Origin: a virus
Length of the DNA: 40,600 bases
Virus record (IMG/VR): IMGVR_UViG_3300029309_000097
Location: 1 to 40,600 of that record
Strand: one strand, 5' to 3'
The notes beneath the pieces were generated by a model. It did no database searches and had not been told where the DNA came from. It was given only the letters and a program-made list of their open reading frames with translations. Shown in pieces: positions 33,417 through 40,446 of the stretch; position 1 is the stretch's first letter; the number at the start of each line of letters is the position of its first letter. The position numbers and the translations under genes were made by a program.

Positions 33417-35121
33417 GAAACTACAAGACTTTAGATACTTTCTAATCATAACGTGGCGTCATCTTAACCTACCTGACCCTACACCAGTTCAATTAGACAT
33501 TGCTGAGTATTTACAGCATGGACCTCGTAGAAAGATCATACAGGCGTTCAGAGGAGTGGGTAAGAGTTGGATTACTTCTACCTATGTCGTATGGAAACTA
33601 CGAATGAATCCACAACTGAAGTTTCTTGTAGTCTCCGCAAGTAAAGACAGAGCAGACAACTTCAGTACATTCACTATGAGGTTGATCAATGAGATGCCAA
33701 TATTAGCTCCACTGCGTCCAGAAGACTCTCAAAGAAACTCTAAGATAAGTTTTGATGTTGGGCCTGCATCTGCTGATCATGCCCCTTCTGTTAAGTCTCA
33801 GGGTGTCTTAGGACAGATGGCTGGTAGTAGAGCAGATGAAGTAATTGCTGATGATGTGGAAGTACCAAATAACAGCTTTACTCAACCAATGAGAGACAAG
33901 TTAAGTGAAGCTGTAAAAGAATTTGATGCCATACTGAAACCAAGCGGTAAAATTACCTTTCTAGGAACACCACAAACAGAACAATCTTTATATCTAACAC
34001 TTGAAGAAAGAGGATATACCACACGTATATGGACTGCACGTTATCCAGAACTAAAAAACAACTATGGAGACAGACTTGCTCCTAAGTTAGCTCAGAGGCT
34101 ATCAGAAGAGCTTGTAAAGCCTAAAGATCCTGTTGACCCTGATAGGTTCTCATCAATAGATCTGATGGAACGTGAAGCCTCCTATGGACGTTCTGGGTTT
34201 AGTTTGCAGTTCATGCTTGATACATCTCTATCAGACCAAGACCGTTACCCTCTAAAACTATCAGACCTAATAATTTCATCAGTAAACCCAGACCATGCAC
34301 CAGAAAAGGTTATATGGTCTTCCTCTCCCGAGTACGTCATCAAAGAATTACCCTGTGTAGGCTTTAATGGAGACCACTTCTACAGACCTGCACAACAATT
34401 CGGTGATTGGATTGAATATACAGGCTCTGTAATGTTCATTGACCCCTCTGGTAAGGGTAGAGATGCTACTGGTTACGCTGTAGTAAAGATGTTAAACGGT
34501 AATCTATACGTCCCAGACGCAGGTGGTCTTAACGGTGGATACTCAGACGCTGTTTTAACAACACTATCTAAAATAGCTAAGACAAATAAAGTTAATACCA
34601 TACTCGTTGAGTCAAATATGGGTGGTGGTATGTTTGCTGAACTACTTAAACCCTTTCTTCTCCGTTATCATCCCTGTGAAGTACAAGACGTACGTAACAA
34701 TAAGACCAAAGAACTAAGGATAATAGATACCCTTGAACCTGTAATGAACTCTCACAGGCTTATATTCGACAGAAAGGTAGTAGAAAAAGACTATAGATCC
34801 AATCCTAACGAAGCTCCAGAACGTAAATTAAAACTTCAACTCTTCTATCAGATGTCTCGCATAACAAAACACAGAGGTTCTCTTGTACACGATGACATCC
34901 TAGATGCTCTATCAGGGGCAGTTGCCTACTGGACTGAGTACATGAACCAGGATGAAGACCGTAATATCAAATCCAGAAGAGATGAATTACTTGCCATTCA
35001 CCTCGATAACTGGGGTTCTTCTATTAACAATTCTGTTACACAAACAGCACTAGGACTAACACCTGCACAGATAAGAAATTCTAATACCTCCTCCGATGGA
35101 TTTATTAACAACACTTATTAG
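33400..35121 (+). CDS. Terminase large subunit, T7 gp19-like
   Basis: 573 residues from ATG 33400 (a TTG at 33391 would give 576); T7 gp19 has 586. ATPase domain: Walker A in AFRGVGKSW (Lys55) and Walker B-type acidic pair in EVIADDVE (about 151-152). C-terminal RNase H-like nuclease: FIDPSGKGRDATGYA with Asp348, and HDDILDALSGAVAYW with Asp498-Asp499. It pumps DNA into the procapsid and cuts concatemers at the terminal repeats. It overlaps the methyltransferase-like gene by 17 bases and is followed by the long non-coding region that should hold its cutting site. Confidence 0.95.
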   Translation: MQPLPEKLQDFRYFLIITWRHLNLPDPTPVQLDIAEYLQHGPRRKIIQAFRGVGKSWITSTYVVWKLRMNPQLKFLVVSASKDRADNFSTFTMRLINEMPILAPLRPEDSQRNSKISFDVGPASADHAPSVKSQGVLGQMAGSRADEVIADDVEVPNNSFTQPMRDKLSEAVKEFDAILKPSGKITFLGTPQTEQSLYLTLEERGYTTRIWTARYPELKNNYGDRLAPKLAQRLSEELVKPKDPVDPDRFSSIDLMEREASYGRSGFSLQFMLDTSLSDQDRYPLKLSDLIISSVNPDHAPEKVIWSSSPEYVIKELPCVGFNGDHFYRPAQQFGDWIEYTGSVMFIDPSGKGRDATGYAVVKMLNGNLYVPDAGGLNGGYSDAVLTTLSKIAKTNKVNTILVESNMGGGMFAELLKPFLLRYHPCEVQDVRNNKTKELRIIDTLEPVMNSHRLIFDRKVVEKDYRSNPNEAPERKLKLQLFYQMSRITKHRGSLVHDDILDALSGAVAYWTEYMNQDEDRNIKSRRDELLAIHLDNWGSSINNSVTQTALGLTPAQIRNSNTSSDGFINNTY

Positions 35122-35216
35122 GTACTACCTGTAGATAAATTAACCCATGAAAGGGGGGGATTATAGGGGGGGATAGCTACCACAGAATGTGGGTAGTGAT
35201 TTGGCTCTGACAAATT

Positions 35217-35226
35217 ACTGCCCAGT
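35217..35226 (+). repeat. ACTGCCCAGT element, copy 1 of 3
   Basis: ACTGCCCAGT occurs here and at 36286-36295. The inverted form CTGGGCAGT is at 35340-35348. All lie within 1.1 kb around the presumed genome ends, in DNA that is otherwise AT-rich. They may be terminase, replication or regulator binding sites. Confidence 0.6.
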
Positions 35227-35613
35227 TTAGACACTTAAGACCATAATAGATAAATACATAGTCATAAGATCATACATAGAACTATCTTCTGCAGAATAAT
35301 CTTATAAAATATAATATATAAGATCCTTATAAGACACTTCTGGGCAGTCTATAGGGATCTTATAGTCTTCTTATAGATAACTATTAAGTAACTATTAGGT
35401 AACTTATAGTTAACCTATAAATAGGTCTGAAATAATTTTGGAACAAAAATTTCTAGGGTTTACGCATATATACAAAACTAAAAATCCCCCCTTGTATGTA
35501 GACTTTTTGCCTAGATTCTTACTATGACTACAGTCTTTTTATTGCAGTACTGTCATAGAGACAGTTCTACACACTTGTGGTAGATAGGGTTCTGGTAACT
35601 TTGGACAAACTTT

Positions 35614-35641
35614 TGGACAACTTGGACATAAAAAATAGAAT
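35614..35641 (+). promoter_or_regulatory. Candidate sigma70 early promoter
   Basis: TGGACA (35614-35619, 5/6 to TTGACA) and TAGAAT (35636-35641, 5/6 to TATAAT) with a 16-base spacer. It lies about 145 bases before the first early gene on the same strand and inside the TTGGACA repeat cluster. A host-read promoter is required in this region for the early genes. Confidence 0.5.
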
Positions 35642-35787
35642 ATAAGGGGGTCTATTGTTACAAAGTGTTAAGAATCTGTAATTTTATTTAATCGATGCCC
35701 ACCACTTAGTAATACTACAGTCTAGTACTAGCTAACTAATAGCTAACTAATAGATAGCAGTACTAAGCCCCAGAACTTATTAACCAA

Positions 35788-36183
35788 ATGGAATCTTTAA
35801 AGCAAGATGTTATTTCTTATATGATCTCTCAATTAGAGGATCAAGTAGGGCTAGATAATGATGTATCAGATTTACACCATTATTTACTCAATGAAGATTA
35901 TTTCATTATTGGAACTTACCAAGCTAAACAATGGCTAAGTTCTTATGTCTTTGATGTTATCGAAACAATTAGAGAATATGAGCAATCAAACTTTGGTGAA
36001 GTCTCAACAGATTTTTCCGATCCTGAGAAAGTGGCTAATATGTACGCTTATATCTTGGGTGAAGAAATATTATCTGAGTCTGATATTTATCAACAAATAC
36101 AGTTTGATAAGGACATATTAGAAGAAGATGATATTAAAAACCTTATAGAGGATCTTAAAGAGAATCTACTGGTTAAGTCTTAG
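35788..36183 (+). CDS. Acidic early protein (131 aa)
   Basis: 131 residues, acidic, no membrane segment. The middle has VIETIREYEQSNFGEVSTDF, then SDPEKVANMYAYILGEEIL, a pattern I recall from small early proteins of cyanophages. It is the first gene behind the gene-free region, so it should be among the first to be expressed. It ends before a hairpin at 36189. Function unknown; host-takeover roles are common for genes in this place. Confidence 0.8.
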   Translation: MESLKQDVISYMISQLEDQVGLDNDVSDLHHYLLNEDYFIIGTYQAKQWLSSYVFDVIETIREYEQSNFGEVSTDFSDPEKVANMYAYILGEEILSESDIYQQIQFDKDILEEDDIKNLIEDLKENLLVKS

Positions 36184-36188
36184 ACAAT

Positions 36189-36219
36189 CCCTTAAAGGCT
36201 CTACGGAGCTTTTAAAGGG
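36189..36219 (+). terminator. Hairpin after the first early gene
   Basis: CCCTTAAA (36189 on) pairs with TTTAAAGGG (to 36219) with one bulge, and an inner GCTC/GAGC extends the stem. The downstream TTCTCT is only a weak U tract. It starts five bases behind the stop. It may be an attenuating terminator or an RNA-processing hairpin. Confidence 0.55.
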
Positions 36220-36309
36220 TTCTCTCATAGATTGAACCTTAGTAGTTCTTATGTAGTTCTTTAGAGCTATGGAGGAGCTACAAACACTGCCCAGTAACTA
36301 ATTAATTAA

Positions 36310-36444
36310 ATGAAATTAGAACCAAACAAAAAGTATAGATTTATTGATGATGACTTAATCAATGGATCTTACGTCTTAACTGGTAAACAGTTAAACAAGC
36401 TTATAGAAGAAGCTTACAAGGATGTTATGGAGTCTAAGAAATGA
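36310..36444 (+). CDS. 44-residue early protein
   Basis: ATG 36310. The 44 residues are MKLEPNKKYRFIDDDLINGS, then YVLTGKQLNKLIEEAYKDVM and a basic end. It follows an ACTGCCCAGT element by 14 bases, and its TGA overlaps the next ATG as ATGA. No family recognised; possibly a small DNA- or protein-binding early factor. Confidence 0.65.
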   Translation: MKLEPNKKYRFIDDDLINGSYVLTGKQLNKLIEEAYKDVMESKK

Positions 36445-36596
36445 CTCCTAACAACCACCAAGAAGAAAGTCTAAAGGCTGCCAGACGTGCAGAAGCCGAG
36501 CGTATATGGTTTAACCAGGAAGCTACTAACGAGGAGCTGCTGCAAGCCTATAAATCTTTAGATGTAAATGAGGAGGTAACAAATGCCAATTTATAG
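36441..36596 (+). CDS. 51-residue charged early protein
   Basis: ATG 36441 by ATGA overlap. A single charged helix (EESLKAARRAEAERIWFNQE), then ATNEELLQAYKSLDVNEEV. Its end contains the GAGGAGG ribosome-binding site for the next gene, whose ATG at 36583 lies 14 bases before its own stop. No family recognised. Confidence 0.65.
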   Translation: MTPNNHQEESLKAARRAEAERIWFNQEATNEELLQAYKSLDVNEEVTNANL

Positions 36597-36807
36597 AGTT
36601 TTTGGAAACTCATATAATGACCATGAAATATGGGTTAAAGCAAAAGATGAAGATGAAGCTTTGAAGATTGCAGATAATGCTCCCGAAGAAGCTTGGTCTT
36701 ATACAGGAGAGAGCTTTGAGATACATGCACATGATGTAGTCCAACCCTCCGATCCTAATGAAAAACATAAGGACATTTTATATAAACCAGGGAAAGAGCC
36801 TAATTAA
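36583..36807 (+). CDS. 74-residue early protein
   Basis: ATG 36583 behind a strong GAGGAGG. The sequence has a small alpha/beta look: MPIYRVFGNSYNDHEIWVKA, then KDEDEALKIADNAPEEAW, followed by an acidic region. Strand-then-helix proteins of the form (I/V)W-V-K-A-x-D-x-x-E-A are frequent in phage early regions; no function assigned. Its stop lies within the stem of the terminator at 36797. Confidence 0.75.
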   Translation: MPIYRVFGNSYNDHEIWVKAKDEDEALKIADNAPEEAWSYTGESFEIHAHDVVQPSDPNEKHKDILYKPGKEPN

Positions 36808-36820
36808 TTTTAGGCTTTTT
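36797..36820 (+). terminator. Rho-independent terminator between early gene groups
   Basis: AGCCTAA (36797-36803) and TTAGGCT (36810-36816) form a perfect seven-pair stem, followed by TTTTT and further T-rich sequence to about 36850. It ends the first early transcription unit. Confidence 0.88.
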
Positions 36821-36863
36821 CTTCTTTCTTTTTTTTTATTTATTTTTTTTAGATGTTAGTTGC

Positions 36864-36878
36864 TTATTATCCGTAGCG
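36864..36878 (+). promoter_or_regulatory. Candidate phage RNA polymerase promoter, site B
   Basis: TTATTATCCGTAGCG fits TTAWTATCNNWAGYG, shared with 6076 and 10057. It follows the 36797 terminator and precedes the operon that leads into RNA polymerase. If real, the polymerase would amplify its own transcription. Confidence 0.5.
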
Positions 36879-36968
36879 AAACTTTAAATGAACCTATTAA
36901 GAATTTTTTCTATATGAATTTTTAACAGGCTCTTTTGAGTCTATTGTCCCAGATTTTTTATTTATTAA

Positions 36969-37322
36969 ATGAAACCAACTAAAAAACCAACACAAGGTAA
37001 AAACTTAGATGAATTTATCAAGCATTTAGAAATAGGATTAGATGCCGCAGGTCTAAATCTTGAAGAATACAACCCTATGTATGTATTAGATAAAAAAACT
37101 AATGAACGAGGCTTCTTGTTTTCTCAAATTATGAATGATGCTGAATCAAGTGTTGTAGCTTTTAATGATCGAGTTGAATTTCCTAGTGGTACTTCAATAA
37201 TCATTAACAAAACACAACCTGCATCACAAGTAGCAATTTTATTTATAGTTTCAATCATTCAAAACAATCCTATAGAAGCACCATTATGTCCAGAATGTGA
37301 GAAAGAGGAGGTGTTGGCATGA
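36969..37322 (+). CDS. 117-residue early protein
   Basis: ATG 36969, about 90 bases after the candidate promoter. LDEFIKHLEIGLDAAGLNLE near the N terminus, ERGFLFSQIMNDAESSVVAF in the middle, and a C-terminal CPEC pair followed by an acidic end. No full zinc site is visible. Its stop overlaps the next ATG. It heads an operon of five tightly overlapping small genes that ends in RNA polymerase. Function unknown. Confidence 0.72.
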   Translation: MKPTKKPTQGKNLDEFIKHLEIGLDAAGLNLEEYNPMYVLDKKTNERGFLFSQIMNDAESSVVAFNDRVEFPSGTSIIINKTQPASQVAILFIVSIIQNNPIEAPLCPECEKEEVLA

Positions 37323-37510
37323 AAAGAAAAGATTATGCAATTCTTATAGAGTTAGAGTGCATCCATGAAAGGTTATGTAGAATTTTAGGTAAGAGTAGTA
37401 ATGTTCCACAACTTTTACCTAATCTTCCACGCAAACAATTAGATAAAAAAGAGTGCATAACTTTATTAAAAAGAGAATGTATTCAAACACTTTTGGAGAT
37501 AGACACATGA
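37319..37510 (+). CDS. 63-residue early protein
   Basis: ATGA overlap with the previous gene. The sequence is helical with three Cys (ELECIHERLCRILGKSSNVP, then KECITLLKRECIQTLLEIDT). There is no recognisable zinc-finger spacing. The next gene starts by ATGA overlap at 37507. Confidence 0.65.
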   Translation: MKRKDYAILIELECIHERLCRILGKSSNVPQLLPNLPRKQLDKKECITLLKRECIQTLLEIDT

Positions 37511-37680
37511 GTGATTATCCGTACAGTCTTAATGCCATTGCCAGTCATCTAAAAGATTTATCTTTGGAGTTATCTAAGTTATTAGATATTAGCCATGATG
37601 ACGCATGGGAAATGTGCATACAAAAACTAGATGATAAGTTTTTAACAATGGATAAGGAGACTAATGATTCAATGTCCTAA
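37507..37680 (+). CDS. 57-residue early protein
   Basis: The start at 37507 is chosen over an upstream in-frame ATG at 37453 because it makes an ATGA overlap like its neighbours. MSDYPYSLNAIASHLKDLSL, then ELSKLLDISHDDAWEMCIQK and an acidic end. Helical, soluble, no family recognised. Overlaps the next gene by 17 bases. Confidence 0.65.
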   Translation: MSDYPYSLNAIASHLKDLSLELSKLLDISHDDAWEMCIQKLDDKFLTMDKETNDSMS

Positions 37681-37939
37681 GTGCGGAAGCAATACTATTG
37701 CTTATGGTCAGACAAGAGACCGACCTAACGCTAATTATGTATGGAGATCTCGTACGTGTAAAAATCCGCAGTGCCGTAAAACTTTCAGCACAAGAGAGTA
37801 CACGTTAGAAGAACTTGCTAAGTTGATTGATGAAGGTGGGAACTCTGTAGTGGATCTTCGCAATCAATGTGATGATCTACTGGCAGACCTTGCCGAACTT
37901 ATAACCCAATACAAAACATCTGATGCCAAAAGTAATTAA
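37664..37939 (+). CDS. Zinc-ribbon early protein (NrdR/Ogr-like N terminus)
   Basis: 91 residues. The N terminus has CPKCGSNTIAYGQTRDRPNA, then RSRTCKNPQCRKTFSTREYT, a C-x2-C and C-x4-C zinc ribbon. The layout is similar to the NrdR DNA-binding ribbon and to Ogr/Delta-type phage activators. The rest is a helical segment (LEELAKLIDEGGNSVVDLRN). The ATP-cone of NrdR is absent. It may bind DNA or RNA polymerase as a small regulator. It overlaps both neighbours. Confidence 0.8.
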   Translation: MIQCPKCGSNTIAYGQTRDRPNANYVWRSRTCKNPQCRKTFSTREYTLEELAKLIDEGGNSVVDLRNQCDDLLADLAELITQYKTSDAKSN

Positions 37940-38060
37940 CTTCAACAAGTATAAATACGAACGAAACAAGGTAATAGATGAGAGGATAGCTAACGCGAAA
38001 CTGAGGATTTTTGAATTGGAATGTCTTATAGAAGCATGGAGACTGTCAAAGCATGAGTGA
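37923..38060 (+). CDS. 45-residue early protein overlapping RNA polymerase
   Basis: ATG 37923 lies within the end of the zinc-ribbon gene, and its stop lies eight bases into the RNA polymerase gene (ATG 38053). MPKVINFNKYKYERNKVIDE, then a charged helix. Continuous tiling between its neighbours supports a real gene. No family recognised. Confidence 0.6.
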   Translation: MPKVINFNKYKYERNKVIDERIANAKLRIFELECLIEAWRLSKHE

Positions 38061-40446
38061 ACAGGTAAAAATCGAACAAAAAATGCTTGATCGGGGCTAT
38101 GCTTCAAGACAGAGAAAGATCCAGAGGTGTATTGACAAAGGAAGAGAATCAGAAACAGATTATGCACGTAACATGATTGCTGCTGGTCTTGCACCTTTAT
38201 CAAAAGCAATACAGCAATTTATTGATAGGTCTTGGAGAGGTAAACCAGGGCCAAGGGCTATTGCTGCTGTTAAGTTGTCAGAGTTTCCTGATGTAGATGT
38301 CGTAGCTTTTATTGCTTTCAAGGCAATTATTGATGGTACATCACAGGGTAAAACAGCTACACAGATAGCTATGCAGACAGGGCATTTGTTAGAAGATGAA
38401 ATGCGGTTCAGTGTCTTTGAAGAAGAGGATAAACGACATTTCACTGCGGTTAAAAAACATATAACAGATACAACACACCCACGTTATAGACGCAATATGA
38501 TGATAGGTCACATGAATAATAGAGGGTTTGTTTTCAAGAGATGGGCAGAGGAGGAAAAACTACGCATAGGTACGAAACTATTAGATCTTTTAATCAATAC
38601 TTTGGGTATGGTTAAGGTTGTATCTAAAAGAATGGGTAGGACTACACAAAACTATGTGGAGTTTACTGAAAGTATTAACGAATGGATGAAGAGACAGAGG
38701 GTGAATAGGTTTGCAAGCTATCCAATCTATATGCCCTGTGTAGAACAACCTATTGAATGGTTAAGCACTACTGATGGTGGTTTTCATACCAAGAGACTGC
38801 AACATATCAAAGCTATCAAGAGCAGGGATCTCTCTTACTTGCAAGAAGTATCAGAAAAGAAACCAACAGCGTTTTTTCAAGCATTAAATTGTTTACAGAA
38901 TACGCAATGGGAAGTGAATACAAGTGTTCTTGAAATTGCTCAAAGCTGTTGGGATAGAAGTATAGAAGTGGGGTGTCTGATAGATGCTGAAACATTACCA
39001 CTGCCACCTAAACCATTTGATATTGATACCAATGAAGATGCAAGACTGAAGTGGAGAAAGGCAGCTAGTTTGATCCATGATCAAAATGCACACGATAGGA
39101 TGAGGAGGTTTCAATGTCTGACTCTGCTTGATACAGCCCTTTATTACAAAGATGCTCCTTTCTATCATGTATGGCAAGCAGATTTTACAGGTAGGATTTA
39201 TCCAGTGGCTGCTGTTTTCAATCCACAGGGTAATGATTTATCCAGAGCCTTACATAGATTTCATAATGGTGCAGCTATTAAGAATGAGACAGCTAAGAAT
39301 TGGTTAGGTATAGCAGGTGCTAATAACTGGGGTCTTAGTAAAAGTAGTTATGAGGAAAGAATTGAATGGGCCAATACTGAAGGCTTTGCTTTGGCTGATC
39401 AGGTGGCTACTAATCCAGAAGCAACTGTCAGTATATGGAGCAAGGCAGATGAACCATTTCAGTTTGTGGCCTGGTGTCTTGAGTGGTTTGAACTACAACA
39501 GCAAGGCTATGGGTATATATCAAAACATCCTGTCCTGTTGGACGGCACTAATAATGGGTATCAACACTTTGCTGCCATGACCTGTGATCAAGACCTTGCA
39601 GCTAGGGTAAATCTTATTAAGTCTGATGAAGTACAGGATCTATATGATGAAGTAAGGGCAGAACTACTGACAGAGTTAGCTGATAGTGAAGACCTGTTAG
39701 CTGTTGAATGGTTTCATAATAAAGAAGTTATAACAAGAAAGCTGGTTAAAAAACCAGTAATGGTTATTCCATATAGTGGTACGTTATTTGGTATTACAAA
39801 AGCAATCAGAGAATATTTATATAAACATGATGTAGATCTACCTTGGGAGAAAGATAGCTTTGAACATAATTATTTTCTAGCCAGAAAAATTGTTCAGACT
39901 GTGAAGAAAGTATGTCCAAAGTCATCAATCATTATGAAATATTTAACAGACATTGCTAAATGTTATGGTAATGAACATAAAACAATGAAGTGGAATACAC
40001 CCTCTAAGTTTTATGTTAATCAGAATTATTATTTACAAAATAGTAAACAAATAAAGACTAAAATAGGCACTAGCACTGTAAGATTGTCACTTAATGAAGA
40101 GACTGACGAGGTGAATAGTAATAAATCTACAAGAAGTTTTGCTGCTAACTTTGTTCATAGTCTTGACGCTGCTAATGTACATTTAGCACTCGAGAAAAGT
40201 CATCAGAGGGGATTAAAAAACTTCACGACTATTCATGATTGTTTTGGATCTACTGCTGCTGATATAGAAGAATTTATTTCCTGTGTAAAACAATCCTTTG
40301 TCGAAATGTACACGTCCAATGTATTAGATGATCTATACGGTCAGTCTGTTATCCAGTTGGACAAACCACAAAAACTACCGACACCACCAGATTTAGGAGA
40401 CTTTAATGTCTGTGAAGTGTTAGACGCACTATATGTGTTCAGTTAG
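38053..40446 (+). CDS. Single-subunit T7-like RNA polymerase (right copy)
   Basis: 797 residues and identical to the copy at 201-2594 from residue 317 on, including all catalytic motifs (Asp497, Arg562, Lys566, Tyr574, His728, Asp729). About 25 substitutions lie in residues 3-316, densest in the first 70; the last is Thr316 to Pro. Its context is a compact early operon with eight bases of overlap to the gene before. No tRNA-like sequence lies upstream. It most likely represents the same locus from a related strain, with the contig closing on itself, rather than a second polymerase in one genome. Confidence 0.95.
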   Translation: MSEQVKIEQKMLDRGYASRQRKIQRCIDKGRESETDYARNMIAAGLAPLSKAIQQFIDRSWRGKPGPRAIAAVKLSEFPDVDVVAFIAFKAIIDGTSQGKTATQIAMQTGHLLEDEMRFSVFEEEDKRHFTAVKKHITDTTHPRYRRNMMIGHMNNRGFVFKRWAEEEKLRIGTKLLDLLINTLGMVKVVSKRMGRTTQNYVEFTESINEWMKRQRVNRFASYPIYMPCVEQPIEWLSTTDGGFHTKRLQHIKAIKSRDLSYLQEVSEKKPTAFFQALNCLQNTQWEVNTSVLEIAQSCWDRSIEVGCLIDAETLPLPPKPFDIDTNEDARLKWRKAASLIHDQNAHDRMRRFQCLTLLDTALYYKDAPFYHVWQADFTGRIYPVAAVFNPQGNDLSRALHRFHNGAAIKNETAKNWLGIAGANNWGLSKSSYEERIEWANTEGFALADQVATNPEATVSIWSKADEPFQFVAWCLEWFELQQQGYGYISKHPVLLDGTNNGYQHFAAMTCDQDLAARVNLIKSDEVQDLYDEVRAELLTELADSEDLLAVEWFHNKEVITRKLVKKPVMVIPYSGTLFGITKAIREYLYKHDVDLPWEKDSFEHNYFLARKIVQTVKKVCPKSSIIMKYLTDIAKCYGNEHKTMKWNTPSKFYVNQNYYLQNSKQIKTKIGTSTVRLSLNEETDEVNSNKSTRSFAANFVHSLDAANVHLALEKSHQRGLKNFTTIHDCFGSTAADIEEFISCVKQSFVEMYTSNVLDDLYGQSVIQLDKPQKLPTPPDLGDFNVCEVLDALYVFS

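Larger units (their letters stand above)
35122..35787. other. Gene-free repeat-rich region; probable genome ends and early promoters
   Basis: No ORF of convincing quality lies here. The DNA is very AT-rich but carries two G7 tracts (35153-35159 and 35166-35172) and one C6 tract (35486-35491). Short repeats include AACTATTA twice, an imperfect inverted repeat TAGGTAAC/GTTAACCTA (about 35396-35417), TTGGACA three times (35601-35628), and AGCTAACTAAT twice (35729-35751) between two AGTACT palindromes. In T7-like phages the terminal repeat, the packaging site and host-polymerase promoters lie between terminase and the early genes, which is this position. The exact ends cannot be read from a permuted assembly. 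Confidence 0.7.

Noticed and set aside
37877-38209. 110-residue minus-strand ORF across the start of the right polymerase copy
   Set aside because: Antisense to the polymerase N terminus and the 45-residue gene, with no family features and no ribosome-binding site.
38053-40446. Two functional RNA polymerases in one genome
   Set aside because: The identity continues without a visible break into the SSB gene and up to the window edge at a constant offset, which is the signature of assembly closure and not of an internal duplication.
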